Below, one piece after another: positions 31,895 through 42,778 of a DNA stretch of 64,000 bases; the first letter of the stretch is position 1; every line of letters begins with the position of its first letter. The stretch comes from Cladophialophora immunda. Lineage: Eukaryota; Ascomycota; Eurotiomycetes; Chaetothyriales; Herpotrichiellaceae. A model generated the notes under the pieces. The model did no database searches. It had not been told where the DNA came from and saw only the letters and a program-made list of their open reading frames with translations. The stretch covers positions 1,800,883 to 1,864,882 of the forward strand of contig NW_015622546.1 in NCBI RefSeq assembly GCF_000835495.1. Direction: 5' to 3'. The position numbers and the translations under genes were made by a program.

Positions 31895-33382
31895 TTAGAG
31901 TGTCTCGAGAAAGGTCTTCACAAGCTCATCCCTCCTGGCAGGTTCCAGGACATAGAACCTAACATCCCGCAGGGCAGTGTCCGGCAAAGCTTCCGGAGCA
32001 AACTTGTCCCCGTCCCTGAGCTTGTCGAATTTGGCCTTGTCGATGCTCTTGAGCAGGCTCACCAATTCCTTCCTCCTCTCGGCCTCACCGAGTTTCAACT
32101 TGCCGACGAGCTCGCGGTACAGCTTCTCCCGGTCCTTGTCCTGCATCGACCGCTCCTGCATCTCGGGACTCCTTTTGAATTTGCGTCTGAATTCCGGCCA
32201 GTACAGTTTCGGCGTGGCGTGCTCCTGCAGAAACCGCAGATAGTCTACCTTAGGGTCCTTCTTGTTCTGTTTTGCGGCCGCCGAGGCCTTGAGGGCTTGC
32301 TGTTCTGCGATTCGGTCCTTGGACCATGCCACAAAAGCCTCTTTGCGTGACGAGGTGTTTGGCAATGCGACGTAACGCGGGTCTTCTAACAGAGCCGTGT
32401 CCTCGATAAATTTTTCGAAAGTAGAGTAGGGTGATATGCCGGAGTCGTCGAGGAGGGACCGGAAAAGCGCAAGGTTGTCCTGCGCGGTTAGAGGAAGGCC
32501 TTCGTCTTCTTCCACATCCTCCACATCTTCTGCTTCTCCTCCATCGCCGGGTGTATAGTCTTGGTCCTCCCCATAGCCGTCATCGCCCTCCAGCTGCGCC
32601 AGTTGCCAGGCTATATCATCTTCGTTGAACTCAACAGGTCCAGCAGGTGGTGCGTTCTCGCTTCCAGCCTCGTGGGAGAGACGTCGTCGTTTTGATGGCT
32701 CATCAATTGCTTCTCCCTCGTCGTCTGTCACTTCGACTTCCTCGTACTCGTCGCTGTCATACTCTTCAGGCCCAACAGATGCTCGAGATATGTCCCTCGT
32801 AGGACTCTCTGATCTCCCTGCATCAGCCTGTGGTTGTGATTTTTCATGCTCCTTGGTCGTCTCTTCGTGCTCAGTCTCCGCCCTTTTCTTGGCTTCCCAT
32901 TCCAGCCTGTCCATCTCAATTACCGCCATCATGACATCCTGCGGAAATTTCCAAAAACTCTGCTTCGTCTCGGTATTATGGACGAACCTCCTGCCTAGCT
33001 TTGTCTTCACCAGCACCCACGGGGCGCAATTCGGTATAGGTGCCTTCGATTTGGGTCGGTCTCCCTGATTGCCTCTCCGACGAGAATGTTCTTGGTAACT
33101 TCTCCCCCCTGTGAAATGGCTTGGCTGGGTCACGGCACTGTTTCTGTTGAACTCTTCCATGGCCTGCATTGAGGCGCGCATAACGTGGTCGGGCTCACTT
33201 GCGCCATAGTCGATGCGGAGTGGTTCATCAGAGGGAAGGCTGGGTCTAGCGTAGGTAGATTGCTTCGTCTCAGCATTGTAGTAGTATGTATGGCCGGTGG
33301 GCGCTTTGTGCTCTGTCCACCCTGGTGGTAAAGGAGGCTGAACAGGGACCGGAAGGTATGTAGACTTTAACTTGCTACTCAT
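31895..33382 (-). CDS. WW and FF domain protein, splicing-factor-like
   Basis: A 495-residue protein, start chosen at the ATG at 33382 (MSSKLKSTYLPVPVQPPLPP), just before the first domain. The first WW domain is about residues 17-48 (LPPGWTEHKAPTGHTYYYNAETKQSTYARP), and a second, diverged WW-like segment is about 115-148 (WVLVKTKLGRRFVHNTETKQSFWKFP). After a long acidic region with a KRRR nuclear signal comes an FF domain (LALFRSLLDDSGISPYSTFEKFIEDTALLEDPRY), then a charged helical C-terminus with at least one more FF-like repeat (YLRFLQEHATPKLYWPEFRRKFK). This WW-FF layout is that of TCERG1/CA150-type and fission-yeast Dre4-type proteins that couple RNA polymerase II to splicing. It diverges from the proteasome gene over 245 bp. 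Confidence 0.85.
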   Translation of the reverse strand: MSSKLKSTYLPVPVQPPLPPGWTEHKAPTGHTYYYNAETKQSTYARPSLPSDEPLRIDYGASEPDHVMRASMQAMEEFNRNSAVTQPSHFTGGRSYQEHSRRRGNQGDRPKSKAPIPNCAPWVLVKTKLGRRFVHNTETKQSFWKFPQDVMMAVIEMDRLEWEAKKRAETEHEETTKEHEKSQPQADAGRSESPTRDISRASVGPEEYDSDEYEEVEVTDDEGEAIDEPSKRRRLSHEAGSENAPPAGPVEFNEDDIAWQLAQLEGDDGYGEDQDYTPGDGGEAEDVEDVEEDEGLPLTAQDNLALFRSLLDDSGISPYSTFEKFIEDTALLEDPRYVALPNTSSRKEAFVAWSKDRIAEQQALKASAAAKQNKKDPKVDYLRFLQEHATPKLYWPEFRRKFKRSPEMQERSMQDKDREKLYRELVGKLKLGEAERRKELVSLLKSIDKAKFDKLRDGDKFAPEALPDTALRDVRFYVLEPARRDELVKTFLETL

Positions 33383-33489
33383 TTCGCAGGTTGCAAGAGG
33401 TGTCTGACTCCAAGAAGGGAGAAGAGGGCACAAAATACAAACCTGGAGCAAGTCCGTTGCGAGCCTTGGAGAAAAGTTCCCGAGAGATG

Positions 33490-33494
33490 ATTGG
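33490..33494 (-). promoter_or_regulatory. CCAAT box in the WW/FF-proteasome divergent promoter
   Basis: ATTGG on the plus strand (CCAAT on minus) in the 245-bp interval 33383-33627 shared by two divergent genes. CCAAT is a common fungal HapB/C/E site; the assignment here rests on motif and position alone. Confidence 0.3.
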
Positions 33495-33627
33495 CTGAAC
33501 AGCGGGCGACGCGTGAGAGCCGTGCCTGCTTCAATCCTCAGAACTATTTCTCTCTACGTTGACATTTGCTTCCCTTGCGCTTCCCTTTACTATCTTTGCA
33601 AACCTCACTCGCAACGAATCGGTCAGA

Positions 33628-34584
33628 ATGTCTCGCAGATATGATTCGAGGGTAAGCTTCCATGCGTTGCAAGATGCCACATTCGTCGTTGAATTGATGC
33701 AGCTGCTAACTCGTCCCGCAGACAACTATCTTCTCCCCTGAAGGCCGCTTATACCAGGTCGAATACGCTCTCGAAGCTATCTCGCATGCGGGCACAGCAT
33801 TAGGCATATTGGCGCAAGATGGGATAGTCCTTGCTGCGGAGCGGAAAGTGACCAGCAAACTGCTGGAGCAAGACACTTCGGCAGAGAAGCTGTATATCTT
33901 GAACGAGTATGTCTCTTGGCTTGGGGAAGAGATTGGAAGTTACGGCCACATGCTGATCCTTTTTTTCACGCAGTAACATGATTTGTGCCGTGGCCGGAAT
34001 GACTGCTGACGCCAACATCCTCATCAACTTCGCTCGACAAGCCGCTCAGCGATACCTTCTGTCCTATAACGAAGACATCCCCTGCGAACAACTGGTGCGT
34101 CGCTTGTGCGACTTGAAGCAAGGATACACACAACATGGCGGTCTGCGACCTTTCGGTGTTTCCTTTATCTATGCTGGCTGGGACCCTCAACGGCAGTTTC
34201 AACTCTACCAAAGCAACCCTTCAGGCAACTATGGTGGATGGAAGGCTACGAGTGTAGGAGCAAACAATGCCAGTGCACAGAGCCTCTTGAAGCAGGATTA
34301 TAAGGAGGATTGTGATTTGAAGGAGGCATGTGGTATGGCGGTGAAGGTGTTGAGCAAGACGATGGACTCGACGAAATTAAGCAGTGAGAAAAGTGAGTTT
34401 GCATTCATGCTTGATCTCCTGCACGGAAGAACATTCGCTGACTTGTATTTGTGCAGTCGAATTTGCGACTGTTGGGAAGACCAAAGATGGCAAGATATAT
34501 CACCATCTTTGGTCCGGTGACGAAATCATGACCCTCCTGAAAGAACACGGTCTGGCCAAGGAAGAGGAACCCGAGACCGGCTAG
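33628..34584 (+). CDS. PRE9: 20S proteasome subunit alpha-3 (Pre9/PSMA4)
   Basis: A 251-residue outer-ring subunit of the 20S core particle. Exons are 33628-33651, 33722-33906, 33974-34392 and 34457-34584; all phases close. The N-terminal alpha signature is complete after splicing: MSRRYDSR joined to [20 protein letters not shown]. The subunit-specific sequence [40 protein letters not shown] and [20 protein letters not shown] identifies alpha-3 (yeast Pre9, human PSMA4) rather than another alpha subunit. The acidic C-terminus (AKEEEPETG) is normal. No lesions. In yeast this is the one non-essential alpha subunit because alpha-4 can replace it. Confidence 0.96.
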
Positions 34585-36490
34585 GTGCTGGCTGGTGCTA
34601 CGTTCACAGCCAGCATTAGACGGCGGTGAGCGCAAAAATACATCGTGAAAAGATGCAAGGTCCTCGACTTGTCTTTTTTTGGTGGGAACCACACTGGTGC
34701 TACCGGAGTTTGTACGTTTCTACATGTTACAGAGAAAAGGCAGGAAATTGAAGGCAGCATCGCATAGCACCAGGCGTTCATGGCGAACGGCTTGCAATCC
34801 GCTATGACAAGAATCACTGTTTCCGAATTCCAATGATCATGGGTAGCAGCTGCCTATCTTCAAGTTCAGCCATGAGCGTCAACTGGAAACCGTTGCAATA
34901 CTCGATCTACTATCTCGTCTGCACGACCTGGAGATCTTTCAAAGAGTCTCTGTGTTCGATCCACGTTGCCCCTCTTGGTGCAGCTGAGCAATTCCCCAGC
35001 GGGTCATCCCATTTGAGAACTAAGAAACATTCATTACCCTCCACATGGATACGTGGAAGCTCTTACAAATACATAGGTCGTGAGGAACTGCCACCACCGG
35101 AACAGCGCCAGCTTAGTAAATGCAGTTGTCAGTTCCCAGCTCTGCAGAAGAGAATCTGGTGCCATTTCTGGCGGAGGAAATCCGAGAAGAATCACAACCG
35201 ACTGAGGCCCTCAGCAATGCCAAAACGACCTCAACCCATAATAAAACTTCAACTCAGGTCAGGAAAAAGCCGCCCAGGCGATGAGAAGATGGCGGTCGCT
35301 TTCGCCGACCACGATGAACCTCGTTATTTGACATAGGAACATTTCACCCTTTCCCACATTTCGACTAATTATCTACAGGTAGGGATGCACTCCAGCAATA
35401 CGCTTATAAAGTCCCATTCAGTCCCCCCACAATCATGAAGAAGTCGCGCGATGGTTCCTCAGGGCGATCAACGAGCAGCGCGAGGAGGGAGCGTCATCTG
35501 AGGCGCCTACCTCTTCCTATGCGTACCTCGAGCCATGGGATAACGAGCCCGGTTTTGACACCAGATCACTTTCTGATGCCTGTTCCAGGATCGAGTGGAA
35601 ACATGTCCCGAGAGGGACGCTGTCCATGCGAGGACTATACACTTTCAGTGTCCGGCGTATGTACAGACTCGCGGCATGGATAATACTGGAGCCTCCTCCC
35701 ATCTCGTGCGAGTCCACATAACTGACGGAATGTCGAAGAGAAGAGAGGAATGGCGGGAGATCAAGAAAAGGCAATGTGCATGCCCGCGTGCATTCTGTTC
35801 GGCAAAGACTGACCATGGTCAAGAATGGGCAATACCGACAGCAGCAAAGGTCGACAACGAGTGACCCGAAGCTCGCCGACTCGGTCAAAAGTGATTCAGC
35901 TGGAGCGCAGCTGTGGGCCGGCCGGGAAGGAGGAGGACCGGAGGCATTCACCCTGAACCCCAGCCCTTGCGACGATGCTCGCAGCGTGAAAAATGAAAAG
36001 GAGTCTGCCTGGAACATGGGGGCTAGACCCAGCTGACGTTGTTGTGCAAGGCTGAAACGCTGGGACCAATTCGTCCATATGCAAGATCAGCTGGCCAACA
36101 AGTGAGGGCGAGTCAAAGTTCTGTACTTGGCGATGATGCCACAGCCAAAGTCCCCCGGTAATATCTGGATGCCTTAATATTCGAGCCTCAGGCATCTTAC
36201 CATGTGACCGTAATAGACTACGGCTTATGGGTGAGGCCTTTCCCTTCGCTGGGTTACAACCGAGGATCACGCGGTGGGATCCTTCAAACAGGCAGCAGTT
36301 CGCAATCGAAAGTGACAGGCGCCCGGAATCCGTTGAGGATCGTCCTCCAGACCGGGATATCCCTCAAGGACCTGCAAAGTCACAAGTCAAGTCACAAGTC
36401 AAGTATGTCACAACATCCAGCGAAGGCAACAGGTTTTCAACGCGGTCTACCAACCAGTGTCCCTTTCTCTCCAGTTTGGCAGCCTGGCCA
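34585..36490. other. Intergenic, 1.9 kb, with possible small exons
   Basis: No gene I can support firmly. Two plus-strand stretches look more protein-like than background. One is a 54-codon ATG frame at 35120-35284 (begins MQLSVPSSAEENLVPFLAEE, ends in RKKPPRR). The other is an open stretch without ATG at 35410-35721 (includes ARWFLRAINEQREEG and YLEPWDNEPGFDTRSLSD). Either could be an exon of a short, unrecognised gene or a relic. Around 36385-36400 a short direct repeat (AAGTCACAAGTC, twice) occurs. Confidence 0.3.
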
Positions 36491-38715
36491 CTAAAGTGAC
36501 CATGAAAAAATGTCCCAGTTGATTTGCTGGAGTTCGGGACTGTCGAGGGGGGGTCCCGGAATGCCGCGAAACATCTCGAGGGTAATTTCATGAAGTTCCA
36601 CGGGTATGGACGCTGCAATCTCGCCGCTCTGCATGTGCGTACCAAAAAAGGCGTTGCTGGCTTCCACATTGCTTGACTGTCGAGTCATCTCCTCCAGCGT
36701 CTGCTTCATCCGTAGTATGATGCTCGGCACCTGAACAGTTCTCGTCGTTCCTCGTACTGCCGCATCGTACGTCTTCCAAGTGACCATGATAATCTTGGCG
36801 AAAGCGAGGAAGAAAGATCTGTTGTCTGTCAAATGAGACGACCAGACTTCATAGTTATCGCTCATGACCTCCCACGCCCGCTGCCGTTGTCCACAGAGAG
36901 GTCGCATCCTCAGGCCGTGTGCGATCTGCATGTAGCCCAGGAACGGGAAGAGGTGGTGATTGAGCCAAAGAAACCTCTTTGGGAGGTAGGAGGTCATGAT
37001 TTTCGTGTCGCTCGCGAGCATCGCGACGGTGTAAGAAGTAGCGGTGTCGCATTGCGAGTCGGTCTGTCGTCGGCCGGAATACTTTGACTGATGTTCCAGA
37101 AGGCGGAGTTTGGCCAAGTATGCGCGGGTCGTCCACATTGTCATACAGTGTACGGGGCTGTCTTCATCACAAAATTGGAAATATCGATTCTCGATGGCTT
37201 GTTCCAGGTTTGCTAACTCCACTGTTTCGGAATCTGGACCTTTCGAGCCATGCCGCGCGAAGGCCATCAAAGACGGATTGATGTAGTTGATGTGGAAAGC
37301 TGTATGGCGAGCGAACTCGCTTACTTCGCAACATGCAACCATGAAAAGTGCCTCGGAGCATCGTGCCTGGGCTATAGGCGGCACTCTCATGTCCACCCGT
37401 AAATCGGAGTCGTTCACATTCAGGGGGGCTTTACAGTCCCAAGTGGGATCCAATGTTCGGATCCTGGAACTTGCGAGCTCGCACATCCTCGTGTCAAACA
37501 ACACCAGCGACCACCATAACCGACGGCGTAGTTCAGCCTCAAAAGGGGTGTGCTTGGCCAGAGCAGCCTCACTATGCATCCCCATGTTCTGGGAAATGCG
37601 AATGGCAATGGCTAGGATAACGGATAGTGACCGAGGAACGGTTTGGGGTGTAATAGAAAGCTAAATTTTGGTCAGTGCGAAGAGAGAGAACCAAGACTAT
37701 GTTTTGGTCTTACAAGATAGAGGAATAGAGCGGTCAGACAGTCGCGATCGGTGGTTCGTATAAACCTGCACTCTGCTAGAGCCTTCTGGCAGCCGCGCTG
37801 GAACCTCGTCGACAGGTCTTCCTTTGAAATCTCGAAAGTGTCCTGGCACTGCTCTTGAGTGAGGCTGAGGACCGAGATGCAATAGATGCCGAACATGAGC
37901 GCCTCGAGGTTAGGATCTCGGACCCTCGCAAGATTGTTTGCCGCATCGACGAGCCGTGCTTGAAGAGTGGGCGCCTGAGTGATCTTGAGGAGGGGATCCA
38001 CGTTGTCCAGATAAATTTGCCAGAGCTTGAACACCTGAGTAGGGGTGGGGTGAAGAATCGCAATATCGACCACTGGTCTGCTCGAACCAAAGAAGAGGTT
38101 GTCGACCTTGTCGGAAGAAGATTCATTGAGCGCCTGCTTGGCCGCGGTCTCGCTCGCGGCGTGATTGGAAGAGATGGTGTCGTCGTACCTGTCTCGATTT
38201 TGCTTTAGTGGGCTTGTTAACATTGGATCGGAGAGGCACACGTTCCGGATTAGAGCCTACTTACCCTTTGGCTCATTGCGAGCCATGAATTTCTGCCGAT
38301 ATTAGTGAGCGGCGCACTACTTAGTTGATGACACGCACTTGGTCCTGTCATGACTCGTAGTTTCATCACCAGCAGTTACGGGCGACCAAATTTTGTCCGT
38401 TGTCTGAGGATTTTCCTCGTTCGAACTGTCCACACCATCGCTACCGGGAGGGACATCATGGCTGAAGGCTGGTTCTTCGGGAAGCCGTCCAAATGGGACT
38501 TAGTTCTGATGTAGGAGTGCCTCGTATTTGCGCAGACGATCCAACAGCTTCCTCTCTGGTCGCCTTGATTGGCGTCGATTTCGCGTTGCCGGGACGCACC
38601 GGGCTTGAGACTTGACACAATTGGCACAGGGGAATTTGCGGTCGCATTTGACCTTGCGCTGCTGCCAGGAAGTGCAGGCAAGCACTCGCGGAGATTGGCC
38701 AACACGAGACGGCAT
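36491..38715 (-). pseudogene. Zn2Cys6 transcription factor, inactivated
   Basis: Remains of a fungal-specific Zn(II)2Cys6 regulator. The DNA-binding motif near 38665 reads ACTSWQQRKVKCDRKFPCAN, so the second zinc-ligand cysteine is Trp (TGG, one base from TGC). After the linker RLRKYEALLHQN an in-frame TAA occurs at 38500-38502, and the same frame continues with VPFGRLPEEPAFSHDVPPGS, the sequence expected in this family after that linker. Downstream exons of the middle-homology domain are well preserved: an exon ending at 37714 joins cleanly to 37660-36491 across a 53-nt intron (FLYL joined to LSITPQTVPRSLSVILAIAI). The junction near 38190-38250 has no clean in-phase splice pair. Two independent lesions make a functional product unlikely. 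It is divergent from the broken MFS gene. Confidence 0.8.
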
Positions 38716-39083
38716 GAGCGGCAGATCTAGCTGTCCTCTTTCCATGGTCGAAGGAGCCACCAATGAGCGCTCGTACTTCGTCTAGCAAGCAGTGGGAGAT
38801 GTATGGTGGACATGAGAAATCCGAGGATCAGCGGAATACAAAGGTCACGCCCAGCCTTGCATGTGGGACTCCGGGTTACACGTGTCCGAGGAGCCAATCA
38901 TCATTCGAGAACGCACCTCGACCGCTCCGGGCTCTCGGGTTTTCGCATAGATCCCATGAAATTGAACCGGTATACTTCTCCCGGCTGGAGGAATACATAA
39001 CATCAGGCTCATCGCCCAACAATAAACCATGGCTTGGTGCGCAGCCTTAGTAGATAGCTCATTACCTAGCTCAAGCAGCCCAG
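38716..39083. promoter_or_regulatory. Shared promoter of the dead regulator/transporter pair
   Basis: A 368-bp interval between the divergent regulator and MFS transporter remnants. Such head-to-head arrangements usually mean that the regulator controls the transporter. CCAAT (38893-38897) occurs on the plus strand. Function is presumably lost along with both genes. Confidence 0.35.
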
Positions 39084-40005
39084 ATGATGAAAGTCGCATC
39101 ATCTACGCAGCGAGCCGACCACGAGGCTGCTCCTGTGCCCAGCCAGCGTGGCGAAGCCGTGGATGAACATGAAGATGCCGAGAGGAATTATGATCTCGGA
39201 TCGCCGAAGTTCTGGACCATTGTCGTGGGCATGTATCTCGTTATTTTCCTGGTTGCTTTGGTGAGTCTCTACACCCTCTTCCACACCCTCGACGCCGTGC
39301 CGTGACTGACGAATATCTGCTCCATCAGGATCGGAGCATTATTGCAACTGCCATTCCTAGAATCCCCGACGAATTCGATTCCATCCAAGATGTTGCCTGG
39401 TACGGCAGCGCCTACACATTGGCTTTGTGCCTGCTTCAACGTTATCTCTGGCCGCGCTTATCAGCAGCGTGGTTTCCAATACTGTATCGATAAGCCTGAT
39501 ACAATACTAGTATGAATTAGATAGTATTAGTATCATGATGATACTCTTAGCATCTCGATACTAGTACTATATCTAGACTAACGTAGTTAGATCGAGCCTA
39601 GTCTATCTATATATAGTCTAGCGTAAAGGCGCTCTTAAATTTCCGCCCCCCCCTTTACTCGGCCTTCCGTTAGTTTTGGCCCCTAAACGCTTCTACTAAA
39701 GTATTATGATACCTTCGATACTTATGATACGCGCTAATACTAGTATTATCATAATACCTTTCGATACCTGAGGTATCAAAAACCACGCTGCTTATCAGCT
39801 TCACTCTACAAAACGTCTCTTTCTGCTCTCGATCCTTGTGTTCGAAGCTGGTTCCGTACTATGTGGTGCAGCTCCTTCCTCTGTTATCTTCATCGTGGGA
39901 CGAGCTGTTGCAGGCTTGGGATCGGCATTCATCATCTCCGGTGGTATGATGATCCGCTGCTCAGCCTTGCACTGCCCGTAGACCCATTCCCAGCCTTCCA
40001 CCTGA
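39084..40005 (+). pseudogene. MFS drug-efflux transporter, 5' half
   Basis: N-terminal half of a 14-span (DHA2, aflT-like) major facilitator. Exon 1 is 39084-39260 (cytosolic tail, then [17 protein letters not shown]), with an intron at 39261-39328. Exon 2 begins [19 protein letters not shown] and reaches [11 protein letters not shown] near 39430, where the frame shifts. In the shifted frame the sequence goes on as [11 protein letters not shown], is interrupted by a 324-bp MITE, and resumes at 39800 with LHSTKRLFLLSILVFEAGSV and VGRAVAGLGSAFIISGGMMI. Homology fades after about 40005. The matching C-terminal half is at 56966-58145, so the gene was split by about 17 kb of inserted DNA. Confidence 0.85.
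39466..39789. mobile_element. MITE with 10-bp target site duplication
   Basis: A 324-bp non-coding, AT-rich element inside the MFS gene. Its ends are inverted repeats: it starts AGCGTGGTTTCC and ends AAAACCACGCT, with imperfect pairing continuing for about 25 bp (GATAC/GTATC-rich). It is flanked by a perfect direct repeat, GCTTATCAGC, at 39456-39465 and 39790-39799. Taking out the element and one repeat copy makes the flanking transporter reading frame contiguous, which proves insertion into a once-coding site. A 10-bp duplication fits a Mutator-like (MULE) non-autonomous element. No transposase source is in the window. Confidence 0.9.
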
Positions 40006-40367
40006 CCTCGTCACACCTTTCCTTCGTAGGTGAGTTGGCCTCCTCGAAGGTCATGTTCGTAACAGTCTGCTCAGCTCCTTAGAATAAGACAACAAGTCTA
40101 CCTATCTAGTAGTAAGGTAAGATCACAGCTTCAAGGATGGTCAGTCATAGTTGTTACTATGTCAGGCTGGCGACTATCAATAGTATTAACAGAGTTGCAC
40201 CCTACATTTCCATAGCAACCTAAATTGGACTACTTATTCGTCAAAGCTCCCTTTCATTGTAGACAAATCTGACATTCGAACATTGCTGCGTCTTCACTAC
40301 GTTTTGCACAGTATGGAAGCATGACTAGCTACTGAAAGCCTCACTCTCACCACATGGTTCGCAAGAC
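40006..40367. other. Left junction of the large insertion
   Basis: Transporter homology is lost by about 40005, and the protease 3' end begins at 40368. The interval is non-coding and AT-richer than the left flank. No transposon terminus or target duplication can be recognised, so the exact insertion boundary is unresolved. Confidence 0.4.
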
Positions 40368-41270
40368 CTATCTGTTTCGCCGTCGAATTTGCGGCATATA
40401 GTCCGTGACAGGGCTTGTGCCCATCATGAAACCATTTGCCAGTCCATAGAATTGAATGGTCGATTCTCTGTCACTGTCCTGCATCTTCGGAGGGAAATTA
40501 TAGCTCATGATCGAGTTGTAGTTCATGCCTAGAAATTGGATTGCACCGTTGCCCTCAGCCTTAATTTTCTTACGGTCGTCCCCCGTAATGGCGAACTCAT
40601 GCCGGAGTCCAAGTATGTGACCAATCTCGTGCTGAAAGACGTTCTTCAAGATAGGCAAACCATCAGGATCGAAACCCTTTTTGAAGACAATCACGTCTTG
40701 ATCAATCTCATGAGGGAAAAAGGCTCGAGCAAGTGTCCTCGATCCTGGTCCGATGGTAGGATTGACTTTGTAGACAAGGTAAAAATTCGCAGTGTCTTGG
40801 ACATCAGCTTCAGAAATCGTGATGCCAAAGTTCAGTTCGTTCCAAGAATCGGCTGCATGCTGAAAGTTGCTAGCTGCTATGCGAGCCTTGTCCGCAGACG
40901 GAAAGCTTTCTGCTTGCACAAAATATTGGAGTCTCCTGCCATTTGGTCGATCCACATCCCACCGCGGAACGATAGTTCCAAAGCCCACCACAAGTGAATC
41001 TGGCTCGTCTGGAGCGTTATCGCCTGTGGTTCCGGCAAGGTTGGAAAGCGGTGCAGCACCAAAGCTGGGATCGTTCTCCTCCTGCGTGTCGCAGGGATAT
41101 TGCATCTCCTTCGTAGGTGGAGCGGTAGTCACCGTTTCGGAGGCCATTGGATTAGTTCTGCCGGAGACAAGGGCTGCCATGGCACGTTCGTTGATATCAC
41201 CACACCAAGGATCAAATGCTTCAGCCAGTTTGATGTAGGTCGAAGCTGATGCGAAGGTTGATAAATTCAA
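40368..41270 (-). CDS. Metzincin (matrixin-like) zinc metalloprotease
   Basis: A 300-residue putative zinc endopeptidase. The zinc motif HEIGHILGLRHE is at about residues 214-225 and has all three His ligands and the catalytic Glu. The Met-turn is SIMSYNFP at about 253-260. The upstream fold pattern (LQYFVQAESFPSADKARIAASNF...WNELNFGITI, then ANFYLVYKV and AFFPHEIDQDVIVF) is that of the catalytic domain of secreted matrixin/astacin-like fungal proteins. There is no obvious signal peptide at the predicted N-terminus (MNLSTFASASTYIKLAEAF); an upstream exon could supply one, or export could be unconventional. The reading frame is intact, unlike the genes around it. It is divergent from the large pore-former-like gene, 1.5 kb away, and both lie inside the insertion that split the transporter. 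Confidence 0.85.
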   Translation of the reverse strand: MNLSTFASASTYIKLAEAFDPWCGDINERAMAALVSGRTNPMASETVTTAPPTKEMQYPCDTQEENDPSFGAAPLSNLAGTTGDNAPDEPDSLVVGFGTIVPRWDVDRPNGRRLQYFVQAESFPSADKARIAASNFQHAADSWNELNFGITISEADVQDTANFYLVYKVNPTIGPGSRTLARAFFPHEIDQDVIVFKKGFDPDGLPILKNVFQHEIGHILGLRHEFAITGDDRKKIKAEGNGAIQFLGMNYNSIMSYNFPPKMQDSDRESTIQFYGLANGFMMGTSPVTDYMPQIRRRNR

Positions 41271-42778
41271 GAAGATGCGTGACTATTGATGTATGGGTTT
41301 TGACCACAGCATCATATGCAGTAAGTGTGCGGATCTTAGATTTGACCCTGACATCGTTCTGTAGTCATGATCATACGGTCGACTGAAATTGGCTGATCCT
41401 ACGCATCGTAAGCTGGTCCACAATTCAGCTCCTACTTCATAACCTTTGTTGTAAACACATGTGGTGCTCAGCCAGCCACCTTCATACTGCTACCAATGGT
41501 GCTTCAGTCAATGGAGACGGCATCTGCAGTTACATATGTCCAGGCAAACAGAAACATTCCACAGATAGACGGGGAAATGGAGAGGTAGAACCGAGCTCGC
41601 AGGCAGTCTCAAAGTCTAGCCAGAACTCAAGCGTTTCAGGCATCAAGAAGCGAGGACTTTGACTGATCGGGGCAAGCCGAGACGTCGTCTCCGTCGAGAG
41701 AGCCCCGCAAACTATAGTTCTACCCCGTCCGCTTGAACCACGCCTTCCATCTTAGCGTATATTGGTGATGCCCTGCTTGGTAGATACGAACGTGGCTGTA
41801 GCAACTGAACCTCAGCTGAAAATACTTAGCCCCCCAAATTCACTGCTTGTGATGTTCGCCCACTTTAGCGCCGTGCTGACAACTGCGCGTATATCACATC
41901 ATGATTTTCCCAGATCACAATCGCTCACCGACATCAACCAGTTCAGCCAGCCTTCTCGATGTCTTCAGCCACAGAACTGTGTTTGTACAGCTGGGAGGGG
42001 TCCAGACTCTTTCTCAGCTGCCGGTCAAGCAGACAATAGTCTGAGACGATAACACATCGAGTGCTGCGGCTCCAGCTTACTACAGCTCTAGTGTTCGGTC
42101 ACAGACGCATATTCGTTGACATTATTAGCGCATGAATCTTGTTTCGTGAACAAAGATTTGTGTTGAAGGTTGAGTTCTCATGCATGCTCATGTAAACGCC
42201 TTTGAAATCACAAGACGAGGCCACATAACAACGTGGAACCAGGTGCGAGGACCGACTCAATCAATCCTGATTGTCAAGTTCAAGCTGTCGCAGAGAGGCT
42301 CAAGTTACGTCAACAACGTACTTTGACCCTTTTCATTCTACTGACCATCGTGAACTGTGCTGAGTAAAGGATTAACGCGAAGCATGCAGGTCAAAGACTT
42401 CGCACTTGCGGTGAAGGCACAGCTGAAGCCAAGTCTTATCGCGAACACCGTGGATGCATATTTTAACACACCACGAGACGGAACAAGTTGAAATTGTGGC
42501 TTGAGCCAATGCACCTGGAACATCAGCTCATATACCTACAGCTGGAATTGAGTAGCCTTTCTACCGTGGGCCTCGATGACAGCTTCTTCGACGGTAGCAT
42601 CTTCTGAGGAGTAGGTGCGGGACTTTTGGGCCGAGACTTCGCTGAAGATGGTTTCCTTAAAGGACAAGGTATAAGAATCTTTTCTTTATCCTGCAACGTG
42701 CAAGTCTTCCCTGCCCATCTTGCCGCGTGTCATTCATCGTTTTCCTCTAACTCGCACTTCAGCAAGTCGGCTATCACC
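41271..42778. promoter_or_regulatory. Divergent promoter of the inserted gene pair
   Basis: A 1.5-kb non-coding interval from which the protease (minus) and the 1519-residue protein (plus) are transcribed outward. Sequence is AT-richer by eye than the window's core genes. Only short frames occur. Co-regulation is inferred from the arrangement; no specific operator was identified. Confidence 0.4.
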
